Counted from the first letter of the stretch, positions 50,198-58,680 are shown. The stretch is 64,000 bases of DNA from DASSUW01 sp963792385 (GCA_963792385.1 CAWBVZ010000012.1:434001-498000), one strand, 5' to 3'. Made by a program: numbers and translations. Notes: a model not told the origin generated them from the sequence alone.

Positions 50198-51266
50198 ATG
50201 GGCCTGTCAGGCCTCGACCACGAACTGCTGCTGGTGCGCCGTGGGGCGCGCAGCGGCGCATACACGATCGTCGCGGTGCACTCGACCGCGCTCGGCCCCG
50301 CGCTCGGCGGCTGCCGGCTGACCACTTACGCCCATCCCGGCGACGCCGTGGCCGATGCCCTGCGCCTCGCCGAGGGGATGACCTTCAAGGCCGCCGTGGC
50401 CGGTGTCGACCTGGGCGGCGGCAAGGGCGTCGTGTGCGTGGAGCCCGGCACCGAGCTCACGTCCGAGACGCGCCGCGCGATGCTGCTGGACTTCGCCGAC
50501 GCCGTCGAGTCGCTCGGCGGCCGGTACATCACAGCCGAGGACGTCGGGACGAGCCCGGCCGACATGCGCCTGATCGCCTCGCGCACCGAGCACCTGGTCG
50601 GCCTGCCCGAGGATCTCGGCGGGCTCGGCGATCCCAGCCCGTTCACCGCCCTCGGCGTGCACGCCGCCATGCGCGCCTGCGCCGAGCACCGGTTCGGCAC
50701 CCCGGACCTCGCCGGCCGCAGCGTCGCCGTCGTCGGCGCCGGGCACGTGGGCGAGTCGCTCGCGCGGATGCTCACCGCCGACGGCGCGCGCGTGATCGTC
50801 TCGGACATCGACGAGTCCAAGCGCACGCTGGCAGCCGAGCTGCCCGGCGCGACCTGGATGAGCCCCGCCGACGCGATGCTCGCCGACGTCGACGTGCTGG
50901 CGCCGTGCGCGCTTGGGGGCGCGCTCGACGAGACGACGGTCCCGCTGCTCAACGCCGACATCGTGTGCGGCGCCGCCAACAACCAGCTCGCCCACGACGC
51001 GCTCGCCGAGGACCTGCGCTCGCCGCGGGATCGTCTACGCGCCGGACTTCGTCGCCAACGCGGGCGGCCTGATGCGGGTCGCCGCCGAGCTCGAGGGCGC
51101 CGACGGCGAGGGCGCGCGCGAGCGCACCGCCGGTATCGAGGCACTGATGGCCGGGATCCTGACCGAGGCCGCCGGTCGCGGCGTCACGCCGCTGGCGGCC
51201 GCCCACGCGGTCGCCGAGCGCCGGCTCGCCGGACCGCTCGCGACCGTCGGAGGGGAGACCCGATGA
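50198..51266 (+). CDS. Leu/Val/Phe-type amino acid dehydrogenase (ELFV family), apparent frameshift
   Basis: NAD-dependent oxidative deaminase of branched or aromatic amino acids to 2-oxo acids, about 355 aa when the frame is repaired. N-terminal domain: IVAVHSTALGPALGGCRLTT, substrate Lys region MTFKAAVAGVDLGGGKGVV, AEDVGTSPADM. Rossmann domain: VAVVGAGHVGESLARML, CALGGALD, CGAANNQLAHDALAEDL. Near 51020 the frame shifts by one base; the end (GIVYAPDFVANAGGLMRVAA, GRGVTPLAAAHAVAERRLAG) is in the +1 frame. Removing one C from CTCGCCGCGGG restores continuity. ATG 50198 has a TTGGAGGGA site. The stop overlaps the CoA ligase start (ATGA). It may be a real pseudogene or a sequencing indel. Confidence 0.8.
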
Positions 51267-52817
51267 ACACCGACATCGCGCGCCGCCAGACGATGGGCGA
51301 CCTGCTGCGCCGCTCCGCCGTCCGCTATCCCGACCGCACCGCGATCGTCGACGGCGACCTGCACCGGACCTATCGCGAGCTCGACGACGCCGTCAACCGT
51401 GCCGCCAACGCGCTCGCCGAGCGCGGCATGGCCAAGGGCGACCGGCTCGCGCTGCTCGGCCACAACTCCTACGGCTTCGTCGTCACGTACTTCGCGTGCG
51501 CGCGGCTCGGCCTGATCTGCGTGCCGGTCAACTACATGCTCGGCGCGGGCGAGGTCGGCTACATCCTCGAGCACTCGGGCGCCACCGCGATGGTCGCCGA
51601 GGACGCGCTCGTGCCGCTCGCCGAGGCGGGCATCGACGCCGCCGGCGCACGGATCGCCGTCCGCGGCGTCATCGGCGACAAGCGGTCAGGGTGGGAGAAG
51701 GTCTCGCGCTGGACGACCCATCGACAACGCCGCCGAGCCGGCGGTCGACCTCGGCGACGACGACCCGATCGAGCTGCTCTACACGAGCGGCACCGAGTCG
51801 CGGCCGAAGGGCACGATGCTCACGAGCCGCTCGCTGATCGCGCAGCACACGAGCTGCTTCGTCGACGGCGAGATGACGCCCGACGACGTCGAGGTCCATG
51901 CGCTGCCGCTGTTCCACTCCGCGCAGCTGCACTGCTTCTTCACGCCGAGCATCCATCTCGGCGCCGTCAACGTGCTCCTGCCGAAGGCCGATCCGGCGGC
52001 GATGCTGGCCGCCGTCGAGGCCGAGCGGGCGACGAAGCTGTTCTGCCCGCCGACCGTGTGGATCGCGCTGATGAACCACCCGGACTTCGACCGCCGCGAC
52101 CTGTCGTCGCTGCGCAAGGGCTACTACGGCGCGTCGATCATGCCGGTCGAGGTGCTCGCCGAGCTCGGCCGGCGGCTCCCGGGCGTGCGGCTGTTCAACT
52201 TCTACGGCCAGACCGAGATGTCGCCGGTCGCGACCGTGCTGCGCCCCGAGGACCAGATCCGCAAGGCGGGCTCCGCCGGCCGCCCGGCGCTCAGCGTCGA
52301 GACGATGGTCGTCGACGACGACGGCCGCCCGGTCCCCGCCGGCGCGGTCGGGGAGATCGTCCACCGCTCGCCGCAGGCGATGCTCGGCTACTGGAACGAC
52401 CCGGAGAAGACCGCCGAGACGTTCCGCGGCGGCTGGCTGCACACCGGCGACCTCGGGATCCTCGACGACGAGGGATACCTCTACGTCGTCGATCGCAAGA
52501 AGGACATGATCAAGTCGGGCGGCGAGAACGTCGCCTCGCGCGAGGTCGAGGAGGTCATCCACGCGCACCCGGCGGTCGCCGAGGCAGCGGTGTTCGCGAT
52601 CCCGCACCCGCGCTGGATCGAGGCCGTCGCCGCCGTCGTCGTCCCGCGCGCCGGGGCGACCATCGCCCCGGAGGAGATCACCGCGTTCTGCCGCGAGCGT
52701 CTCGCCGGCTTCAAGACCCCCCGGTACGTCGTCATCGCCGCCGAGCTGCCCAAGAACCCGAGCGGCAAGATCCTCAAGCGCGACCTGCGCACCACCCACG
52801 CGGGCCTCGCCGCATGA
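51263..52817 (+). CDS. Acyl-CoA synthetase/ligase (AMP-forming), apparent frameshift
   Basis: ANL-superfamily ligase: carboxylate plus ATP plus CoA gives acyl-CoA. The first ~150 residues from ATG 51263 match (LLRRSAVRYPDRTAIVDGD, GLICVPVNYMLGAGEVGYIL). Around 51690-51722 the frame shifts by one base. The rest, from roughly 51720, reads IDNAAEPAVDLGDDDP, YTSGTESRPKGTM (AMP P-loop), NFYGQTEMSP, HTGDLGILDDEGYLYVVDR, KKDMIKSGGENV and PKNPSGKILKRDLR, so the catalytic Lys and adenylation motifs are intact. The stop overlaps the next start (ATGA). Genomic partners suggest 2-hydroxy or short branched acids as substrates. The frameshift needs confirmation. Confidence 0.8.
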
Positions 52818-53785
52818 ACGGAGACACGTCTGTGAGCACCATCGCCGTCATCGACCACGGCGTCCACGGCGACCGCGCCGTGGAGCGCCGAGTACTCGAG
52901 CCCCTGGGCTACGAGGTGATCGACACGCAGGACCTCGGCCTGACGGTCGAGGAGGCGTTCGACCTCGCGATCGAGCGCGAGGCCGTCGCCATCCTCGCCG
53001 GCCCGATCATCCCGCTCGACCGCCCGCACCTCGAGCGCCTGACCGCCTGCCGCGCGGTCGTGCGCTACGGCGTCGGCCTCGACAACGTCGACGTCGCGGC
53101 CGCCGAGGCGCTCGGCATCGCGGTCGGCAACGTGCCCGAGTACGGCCACGAGGAGATCTCCAACCACGCGATCGCGCTGCTGCTGGCGCTGTACCGCAAG
53201 CTGTTCGCGTTCGACCGCGCGGTGCGGCTCGGCGGCGTCGGCGTCCCGCAGCCGGAGTCGGTCGCGCGGCTGTCGCGCTGGACGCTCGGCCTGGTCGGCT
53301 TCGGCCGCATCGGCCGCCACGTGGCGCGCAAGGCGCAGGCGTTCGGCCTCACGGTCGTCGCCTACGACCCGTACGCGAAGCCGGAGGTCGCGGAAGCGGC
53401 CGGCGTCGAGCTGCTGGAGCTGGACGAGCTGGTCGCCCGCGCGCACTGCGTGTCCCTGCACGTGCCGCTGACGCCCGAGACGCGTCACATGATCGATGTC
53501 TCGCAGATGCGGGAGGGCGCGATGCTGATCAACATCGGGCGCGGCGGCCTGGTCGACGAGGACGCCCTCGCCGCGGCCCTGTGCTCCGGCCATCTGGCGG
53601 GAGCTGCGCTCGACGTCACGGAGATCGAGCCGCTGCCGCTCTCGAGCCCGCTGCTCGATGCGCCGAACGTGATCCTCACCCCGCACGTCGCGTGGGTGTC
53701 GGACGTCGCGCTCGAGGACCTGCGGTGCTTCACGGCCGAGGCCGCGCTGCGGCTGATCGGCGCCCGCGAGCTGGTGAGCGCCTGA
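52814..53785 (+). CDS. D-2-hydroxyacid dehydrogenase (D-isomer-specific family, CtBP-like)
   Basis: 323 aa; NAD(P)H-dependent reduction of 2-oxo acids to D-2-hydroxy acids, or the reverse. Catalytic Arg region VVRYGVGLDNVDVAAAEALG, VGNVPEYGHEEISNHAIALL, nucleotide fold LGLVGFGRIGRHVA, Asp in VVAYDPYAKPE, NIGRGGLVDEDAL, Glu in ALDVTEIEPLP, and the catalytic His in LTPHVAWVSD. It resembles C-terminal-binding-protein-like hydroxyacid dehydrogenases more than phosphoglycerate dehydrogenase and has no ACT domain. Start overlaps the ligase stop, and its stop overlaps the PHA synthase start (TGATG), so all four genes of the operon are translationally linked. Confidence 0.87.
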   Translation: MNGDTSVSTIAVIDHGVHGDRAVERRVLEPLGYEVIDTQDLGLTVEEAFDLAIEREAVAILAGPIIPLDRPHLERLTACRAVVRYGVGLDNVDVAAAEALGIAVGNVPEYGHEEISNHAIALLLALYRKLFAFDRAVRLGGVGVPQPESVARLSRWTLGLVGFGRIGRHVARKAQAFGLTVVAYDPYAKPEVAEAAGVELLELDELVARAHCVSLHVPLTPETRHMIDVSQMREGAMLINIGRGGLVDEDALAAALCSGHLAGAALDVTEIEPLPLSSPLLDAPNVILTPHVAWVSDVALEDLRCFTAEAALRLIGARELVSA

Positions 53786-55302
53786 TGGACCGCTACATCC
53801 CCGGCCGCGCCGAGCTCGCGCTGGCCACGAGCCTCGCTCGCCGCCCCGACCGCGTCGCCCGTCGCGTCGCCGGCCTCGCCGGCGGTCTTGCGCGCGCCGC
53901 CGCCGGCACCGGCGACGGCCCGGAGCGCGGCGACCGGCGCTTCGCCGATCCTGCGTGGGCCGACAACCCGGTGTTCTCGCGGCTGGTCCAGGGCTACCTC
54001 GCCACCGGCCGCACGCTCGACGGCGTGCTGCAGGACGCCCGGCTCGACGTGCAGGACGAGCGCCGCGTGCGGTTCGCGCTCGAGAACCTCCACGACGCCG
54101 CCGCGCCGAGCAACTACCTGCTGACCAACCCGGTCGCGCTGCGCACGACCGTGCAGGAGCGCGGCGCCAACCTGGTGCGCGGCGCGCGCGCGTTCGCGAG
54201 CGACATGAGCTCCGCGCCGCGGCTGCCTTCGAGCGTCGACGCCGACGCGTTCGAGGTCGGAGTCGACGTCGCCGCCACGCCGGGCTCGGTCGTCATGCGC
54301 ACCGAGCTGTTCGAGCTGATCCAGTACGCGCCGCAGACCGCCACGGTGCGGACCGAGCCCGTGCTGTTCGTCCCGCCGATGGTCAACAAGTACTACCTCG
54401 TCGACCTGGCGCCGGAGCGCAGCCTCGTCGAGTCGCTCGTGCGCTCGGGCCAGCAGGTGTTCGCGCTGTCGTGGCGCAACCCCACGGAGGGGCACCGCGA
54501 CTGGACGCTCGACACGTACGCGGCCGGCGTGCTCGAGGCCGTCGAGGCGATCACCGCGATCACCGGGAGCGACCGCTTCCACCTTGCCGGGAACTGCTCC
54601 GGCGGCGCGCTGGTCAGCGCGCTCGCCGCTCGCATGGCCGTGCGCGGTGAGCTCGACCGGCTCGGCTCGATCATGCTCGGCGTCACCGTGATCGACTCCG
54701 AGCGCGCGGGCACCGCGAGCGCGTTCATGGGTCCCGAGGTCGCCAAGCTGGCCGTCGAGGCGGTCGACCGCCGCGGCTACTTGGACGGCGCGGCGCTGCA
54801 GTCGTTCTTCGCCTGGTTGCGGCCGAACGACCTGATCTGGAACTACGTCCAGAACAACTACCTGCTCGGCCGCACGCCGCCGGCCTTCGACATCCTCTAC
54901 TGGAACGCTCACACCACCCGGATGAGCGCGGGGCTACTGCGCGACCTGGCCGACCTGGCCGTGTCCAACGCGCTCGCGAAGCCGGAAGCCATGGAGCTGC
55001 TGGGCACGCCGATCGACCTCGGCGCGGTGACGACCGATGCCTACGTCGTCGCCGGCATCTCCGACCACATCACGCCGTGGGAGAACTGCTACGCGACCAC
55101 CCAGCTGTTGGGCGGCGACACGCGCTTCGTGCTCTCCCGCAGCGGTCACGTCGCGGCGCTCGTGAACCCGCCCGGGAACGCGAAGGCGCGCTATCGCACC
55201 GCTGACGATGGCGTCAACCCGGCGTCCGCCGAGCAGTGGCTGGAAGACGCGAGCGAGCACTCGGGCTCGTGGTGGACGCGACTGGGCGGCATGGCTCGGT
55301 GA
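53785..55302 (+). CDS. phaC: Poly(hydroxyalkanoate) synthase, Pseudomonas class II-like
   Basis: 505 aa. Polymerises hydroxyacyl-CoA to polyester. The lipase-like box GNCSGG gives nucleophile Cys271; Asp427 is in GISDHITPWENCY and His455 in SRSGHVAALVNPPGN. Long stretches resemble class II enzymes: NKYYLVDLAPERSL, ALSWRNPTEGHRDW, FAWLRPNDLIWNY, NNYLLGRTPPAFDILYWN. The N-terminus is shorter than in Pseudomonas. At the two positions known to set substrate range in Pseudomonas PhaC1 (Ser325, Gln481) my by-eye alignment gives Thr301 and Ala457, as in class I enzymes. No phaA, phaB, phaJ or phasin gene is nearby; instead the operon makes 2-hydroxyacids, which suggests an unusual monomer. Confidence 0.9.
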   Translation: MDRYIPGRAELALATSLARRPDRVARRVAGLAGGLARAAAGTGDGPERGDRRFADPAWADNPVFSRLVQGYLATGRTLDGVLQDARLDVQDERRVRFALENLHDAAAPSNYLLTNPVALRTTVQERGANLVRGARAFASDMSSAPRLPSSVDADAFEVGVDVAATPGSVVMRTELFELIQYAPQTATVRTEPVLFVPPMVNKYYLVDLAPERSLVESLVRSGQQVFALSWRNPTEGHRDWTLDTYAAGVLEAVEAITAITGSDRFHLAGNCSGGALVSALAARMAVRGELDRLGSIMLGVTVIDSERAGTASAFMGPEVAKLAVEAVDRRGYLDGAALQSFFAWLRPNDLIWNYVQNNYLLGRTPPAFDILYWNAHTTRMSAGLLRDLADLAVSNALAKPEAMELLGTPIDLGAVTTDAYVVAGISDHITPWENCYATTQLLGGDTRFVLSRSGHVAALVNPPGNAKARYRTADDGVNPASAEQWLEDASEHSGSWWTRLGGMAR

Positions 55303-55320
55303 GCGCTCCGGCGCGACCAA

Positions 55321-55338
55321 ACGCGCGCCGCGGCGCGT
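55321..55338. terminator. Candidate hairpin between convergent genes
   Basis: ACGCGCGCCGCGGCGCGT is a near-perfect GC hairpin in the 78-bp gap between the ends of the PHA synthase (55302) and the oxidase (55381). There is no U-tract. Confidence 0.35.
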
Positions 55339-55380
55339 CGGCAACCGTCGTTACCCGGCGACCGGCCCGGCGCCGGGAAC

Positions 55381-56781
55381 CTACGTGCTCGAGTGCTGAG
55401 GGCGAGCCGCCGGAAACACCTTGCCCGGATTGAGGCAGTCCGTGGGATCCAGCGCGAGCTTGAGCGCGCGCATGACCTCGACCGCCTCGCCGCTCTGGGC
55501 GCCGAGGGCGCGGCGCTTGCCCAGGCCGACGCCGTGCTCGCCGGTGCAGGTTCCGCCGACGGCGATCGCCCGATCGACCATCCGCTCGTAGACCGCCTCA
55601 GCCGCGCTCCGGTCTTCAGGGTCGTCGGGGTCGATCAGGAGCATCACGTGGAAGTTGCCGTCTCCGACGTGCCCGAGTAGCGGGGCAGGGAACGGGAGGT
55701 CGGCCACGTCGGCGATCGTCGCGTCGATCGTGGCGGCGAGCTCTGAGACGGGCACGCAGACGTCGGTCGTGATGACGCGGGAGCCCGGGCGCAGTCCGAG
55801 GCCCGCGAAGTACGCGTTGTGGCGGGCGCGCCAGAGCTGCGAGCGGTCCTCCGTCTTGGTGGACCACGCGAAGTCGCCGCCGCCGTTCTCGTGAGCAAGC
55901 TCCTCGACGTAGCGGGCGTCCTCCTCTACGCCGGCGGGCGAGCCGTGGAATTCCAGGAACAGGGTCGGCGCCTCCGTCCGCCCGAGGTCCGAGTGCGCGT
56001 TGACCGCGCGCATCATCGTCGCGTCGAGCAGCTCGCAGCGGGCGATCGGCACGCCCGACTGGACGATCGCGATCGCGGTGCCGACGGCGTCCTGCGTGCT
56101 CGGGAACGAGCAGACGGCGGCGGAGATCGCCTCCGGGATCGGGCGCAGCCGCAGCGTCAGCTCGGTGATGATCCCGAGCGTTCCCTCCGACCCGATGAAG
56201 AGCCGGGTGAGGTCGTAGCCGGCGCTCGACTTGCGCGCCCGCGTGCCGGTGCGGATGACGCGCCCGTCCGCGAGCACCACCTCGAGCGCGAGCACGTTCT
56301 CGCGCATCGTGCCGTAGCGGACGGTGTTGGTCCCCGACGCGCCGGTCGCCGCCATGCCGCCCAGCGACGCATCGGCTCCGGGGTCGACCGAGAAGAAGGC
56401 GCCGTCGCCGCCGACGCGCTTCTCCAGCGCCGTGCGCGTGACGCCGGGCTGCACCGTGACGTCGAGGTCCTCGATGCTGACCCGCAGGATCTGGTCCATC
56501 AGGCTCGTGTCGAGCACGACGCCGCCCTCGACCGCCAGCGTCTGGCCCTCGAGCGACGAGCCGGTGCCGAACGCGACGATCGGGACGCCGCGCTCGGTGC
56601 ACGTGCTGACGATCGCGGAGACCTCCTCGGTCGAGCGTGGGAACGCGACCGCGTCGGGCGGTGCGTCCGGGAAGCTCGACTCGTCGTGGCCGTGGAGGTT
56701 GCGGACCGAGTCCGAGGTTGACAGCCGGTCGCCCAGCAGGGCGCCCAGTACGTCGATCGCCTCCTCCACGTTCCCGTTCAC
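55381..56781 (-). CDS. FAD-linked D-2-hydroxyacid (glycolate/D-lactate) oxidase, GlcD type
   Basis: 466 aa from GTG 56781. FAD_binding_4 domain: VAFPRSTEEVSAIV, IVAFGTGSSLEGQTLAVEGG, VTVQPGVTRTALE, DPGADASLGGMAATGASGTN, IGSEGTLGIITELTLRL. The C-terminal FAD-oxidase domain contains LLGHVGDGNFHVMLLID and TCTGEHGVGLGKRRAL. It oxidises D-2-hydroxy acids to 2-oxo acids. Convergent with the PHA synthase operon, it could return the D-2-hydroxyacids made there to 2-oxo acids. TAGGCT seven bases before the GTG and no Shine-Dalgarno suggest leaderless expression. The longer open frame to 57201 runs into the divergent hydrolase gene and is not used. Confidence 0.88.
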   Translation of the reverse strand: MNGNVEEAIDVLGALLGDRLSTSDSVRNLHGHDESSFPDAPPDAVAFPRSTEEVSAIVSTCTERGVPIVAFGTGSSLEGQTLAVEGGVVLDTSLMDQILRVSIEDLDVTVQPGVTRTALEKRVGGDGAFFSVDPGADASLGGMAATGASGTNTVRYGTMRENVLALEVVLADGRVIRTGTRARKSSAGYDLTRLFIGSEGTLGIITELTLRLRPIPEAISAAVCSFPSTQDAVGTAIAIVQSGVPIARCELLDATMMRAVNAHSDLGRTEAPTLFLEFHGSPAGVEEDARYVEELAHENGGGDFAWSTKTEDRSQLWRARHNAYFAGLGLRPGSRVITTDVCVPVSELAATIDATIADVADLPFPAPLLGHVGDGNFHVMLLIDPDDPEDRSAAEAVYERMVDRAIAVGGTCTGEHGVGLGKRRALGAQSGEAVEVMRALKLALDPTDCLNPGKVFPAARPQHSST

Positions 56782-56820
56782 CGCGCCGAGCCTATCGGCC
56801 CGCCCCCGTAGGATCCCGCC

Positions 56821-57555
56821 ATGACGCCGATCTGGTGGGGACGACCGTTCGCGGAGATGCGCTGGCAGGCTGAGTTCGTCCGCCTGCTCGCCGACCCGAT
56901 CTTCCTGCGCGGCGGCGACCCCCGCGGCGACGGTCGGACAGTGGTCCTCGTGCCCGGCTTCGCTGGCGGCGACTGGACGCTCTCCCACCTGTCGTTCTGG
57001 CTCCGCCGCACCGGCTACCGGGCGGTCACCTGCAACATGATCTTCAACGCCGGCTGCGCCGAGCGCGCGCTCGCGCGCGTCGAGCAGCGGATCGCGCGCG
57101 TGGCCGAGGCCGAAGGGCGGCGGGTGGCGCTTCTCGGCCACTCGCGCGGCGGGCACCTGGCGCGGGCGGCCGCCGCCCGGCGTCCCGACCTCGTCTCGCA
57201 CGTCGTCGCCATGGGTGCCGGCCTGGACTCACAGTTCGACGCCGCCGCGCCCGCCCTCGCCGCCGTCGCGGTCGCGCGTGCGGTCGAGCGCCGCACCGGG
57301 CGCCGCGGGTGCATGACCGAGGACTGCGGCTGCACGTTCACCGCCGGGTACCGGGCGCCGTTCCCGGACGACGTGCGGCTGACCAGCATTTACTCCAAGG
57401 GCGACGGGATGGTCCGCTGGCCGTCGTGCGTCGTGCCGTATGCCGACAACGTCGAGATAACCGGCTCGCACGTCGGCCTCGCGTGGAACCGCAAGGCCTA
57501 CGCGGCAATCGCCGCGGCGCTGCACGAGCCGGAGCTCGCAGTAGCGGCGGCCTGA
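56821..57555 (+). CDS. Alpha/beta hydrolase (lipase/esterase-like)
   Basis: 244 aa. Nucleophile elbow LLGHSRGGHLARA follows the VVLVPGFAGGDWTLSHLSFW oxyanion region; a catalytic Asp is likely in IYSKGDGMVRW and the His in ITGSHVGLAWN. A cysteine-rich loop GCMTEDCGCTF lies between. No signal peptide. Related to triacylglycerol-lipase-like proteins common in actinobacteria. Because it sits beside PHA synthase and a hydroxyacid oxidase, an intracellular polyester depolymerase or oligomer hydrolase is a reasonable guess, nothing more. It is divergent from the GlcD-type gene by 39 bp; TAGGAT lies five bases before the ATG. Confidence 0.75.
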   Translation: MTPIWWGRPFAEMRWQAEFVRLLADPIFLRGGDPRGDGRTVVLVPGFAGGDWTLSHLSFWLRRTGYRAVTCNMIFNAGCAERALARVEQRIARVAEAEGRRVALLGHSRGGHLARAAAARRPDLVSHVVAMGAGLDSQFDAAAPALAAVAVARAVERRTGRRGCMTEDCGCTFTAGYRAPFPDDVRLTSIYSKGDGMVRWPSCVVPYADNVEITGSHVGLAWNRKAYAAIAAALHEPELAVAAA

Positions 57556-57560
57556 GGTCG

Positions 57561-57989
57561 ATGGACCTGATCGGCCTCCTGAGCGGCCGCTGGTCGGTCC
57601 ACCGTCGTCTCGTGGACCTGCAATCCGGTCGCGAGGGCGACTTCGCCGGGACGGCGTCGTTCGAGCCCGAGGGCGATCGCCTGCGCTGGGCCGAGGCGGG
57701 CCGGATGCGGTTCGCCGGCCACGACGGGCCGGCGGAGCGGCGGCTGTCGATCGCCGACGGACCGGGCGGCTGGACGGTCGAGTTCGACGACGGTCGCCCG
57801 TTCCATCCGCTCGACCTCGCGGGCGGCACCTGCGCGGTCGAGCACCGCTGCGGCGAGGATTTGTACGCCGGCGAGTACCGGCTGCTCGGCGCGGATGCGC
57901 TCGAGGTGAGTTGGCGCGTCACGGGGCCGCGCAAGGAGCAGGAGATCCACACGACGTACCTACGGATCGATCTCCCCTCCACTGGGTAG
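57561..57989 (+). CDS. DUF6314-like conserved protein
   Basis: 142 aa from ATG 57561, five bases after the hydrolase stop. Sequence LIGLLSGRWSVHRRLVDLQS, GDFAGTASF, RFAGHDGPAERRLSI, GRPFHPLD and a final VEHRCGEDLYAGEYRLLGAD and EVSWRVTGPRKEQEIHTTY indicate a lipocalin-like beta-barrel. Similar proteins are annotated DUF6314 and have no known role. It probably shares a transcript with the hydrolase. Confidence 0.7.
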   Translation: MDLIGLLSGRWSVHRRLVDLQSGREGDFAGTASFEPEGDRLRWAEAGRMRFAGHDGPAERRLSIADGPGGWTVEFDDGRPFHPLDLAGGTCAVEHRCGEDLYAGEYRLLGADALEVSWRVTGPRKEQEIHTTYLRIDLPSTG

Positions 57990-57999
57990 CCTCTCCCGC

Positions 58000-58335
58000 G
58001 TGACGTCTTCGGAGTCCAGCGAACCTCCCGCGCGGGATGAGCCTGCGGTGACCGAGCCCGGCACCGAAACGCCGTCGCGCGAGGCTCGTGCGGCCGAGCG
58101 CGAGGCCCGGCGGCAGGGGCGCCCGCAAGGGATGGTGCCCGGCCGGGAGCGGCGCCGGTCGGGGATCGAGCGGGGCTTCATGCGCGTGATCGCGACCGGC
58201 GGGATCGTCGGCATCGGCGTCGCGCTCGGGGCGCTGCTCGTCGGCCAGGACGTCGCCGGCTGGATCGTCGGCCTCGTGGTCGCTGCGACGTCGGTGGTGC
58301 TCGCCGCGCTGCTCTGGTCTTCGCGGCAGCTCTAG
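58000..58335 (+). CDS. Small membrane protein with charged N-terminus
   Basis: 111 aa. Residues 1-60 are acidic then basic (SSESSEPPARDEPAVTEPG, REARAAEREARRQGRPQG), followed by two hydrophobic segments, VIATGGIVGIGVALGALLVG and IVGLVVAATSVVLAALLWSS. No known domain. GTG 58000 follows TAGCCT by seven bases and has no Shine-Dalgarno. It ends one base before the second inverted-repeat element. Confidence 0.65.
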   Translation: MTSSESSEPPARDEPAVTEPGTETPSREARAAEREARRQGRPQGMVPGRERRRSGIERGFMRVIATGGIVGIGVALGALLVGQDVAGWIVGLVVAATSVVLAALLWSSRQL

Positions 58336-58336
58336 A

Positions 58337-58630
58337 CGAACGTCAACTGCGCTGGGTGGGGAGGCTGGGTGTCCGCTGGCCGCGGTGAGGGTGCATAACT
58401 CCCCAATCGTGCGGTCGCGCTCGGCGGTTGGGGGGAAACGCACGCCAGAGGTGCCGAACTCCCCACGCGCTGTTTGGAGACACGACGATTGGGGCGAAAC
58501 GCACACGCGCCGGGCCGGAACCAGGCGAGTGTCGACTTTGTCGGCGTGAGGCCGCCGAACTCGACGCTCGGCGATCCCGGCGTGCCGCTGGAAGGCTCCC
58601 CGCTTCCCCACCCAGCGGGGTTGACGTTCG
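58337..58630. repeat. Intergenic element with terminal inverted repeats (copy 2)
   Basis: Both ends carry CGAACGTCAAC followed, two bases later, by CGCTGGGTGGGGA in inverted orientation, matching the ends of the element at 49849-50072. Inside, the TGCA motifs of copy 1 are replaced by C/G runs: ACTCCCCAATCG (58398-58409), TTGGGGGG (58429-58436), AACTCCCCACGC (58457-58468) and GATTGGGGCG (58487-58496). A shared block GTTTGGAGAC (58472-58481) is present in reverse orientation in copy 1 (49926-49935). The base-pairing between flanking motifs is kept although their sequence differs. The right part (58505-58600) has no counterpart in copy 1. Confidence 0.75.
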
Positions 58631-58680
58631 CGTAGCAACGGTTCTCCTTACACAACAAGACTCAGTAGCGTTGCTGCACG

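Noticed and set aside
49847..53785. A single 1312-codon open frame on the plus strand
   Set aside because: It joins the repeat element, the front of the dehydrogenase, out-of-frame ligase sequence and the hydroxyacid dehydrogenase. Protein similarity changes frame inside, and good internal starts with ribosome sites exist. It is a high-GC read-through, not a fusion gene.
58635..58674. LysR binding site GCAACG-N28-CGTTGC before the LysR gene
   Set aside because: The spacing is far wider than the usual T-N11-A site and the arms are short, so chance is likely.
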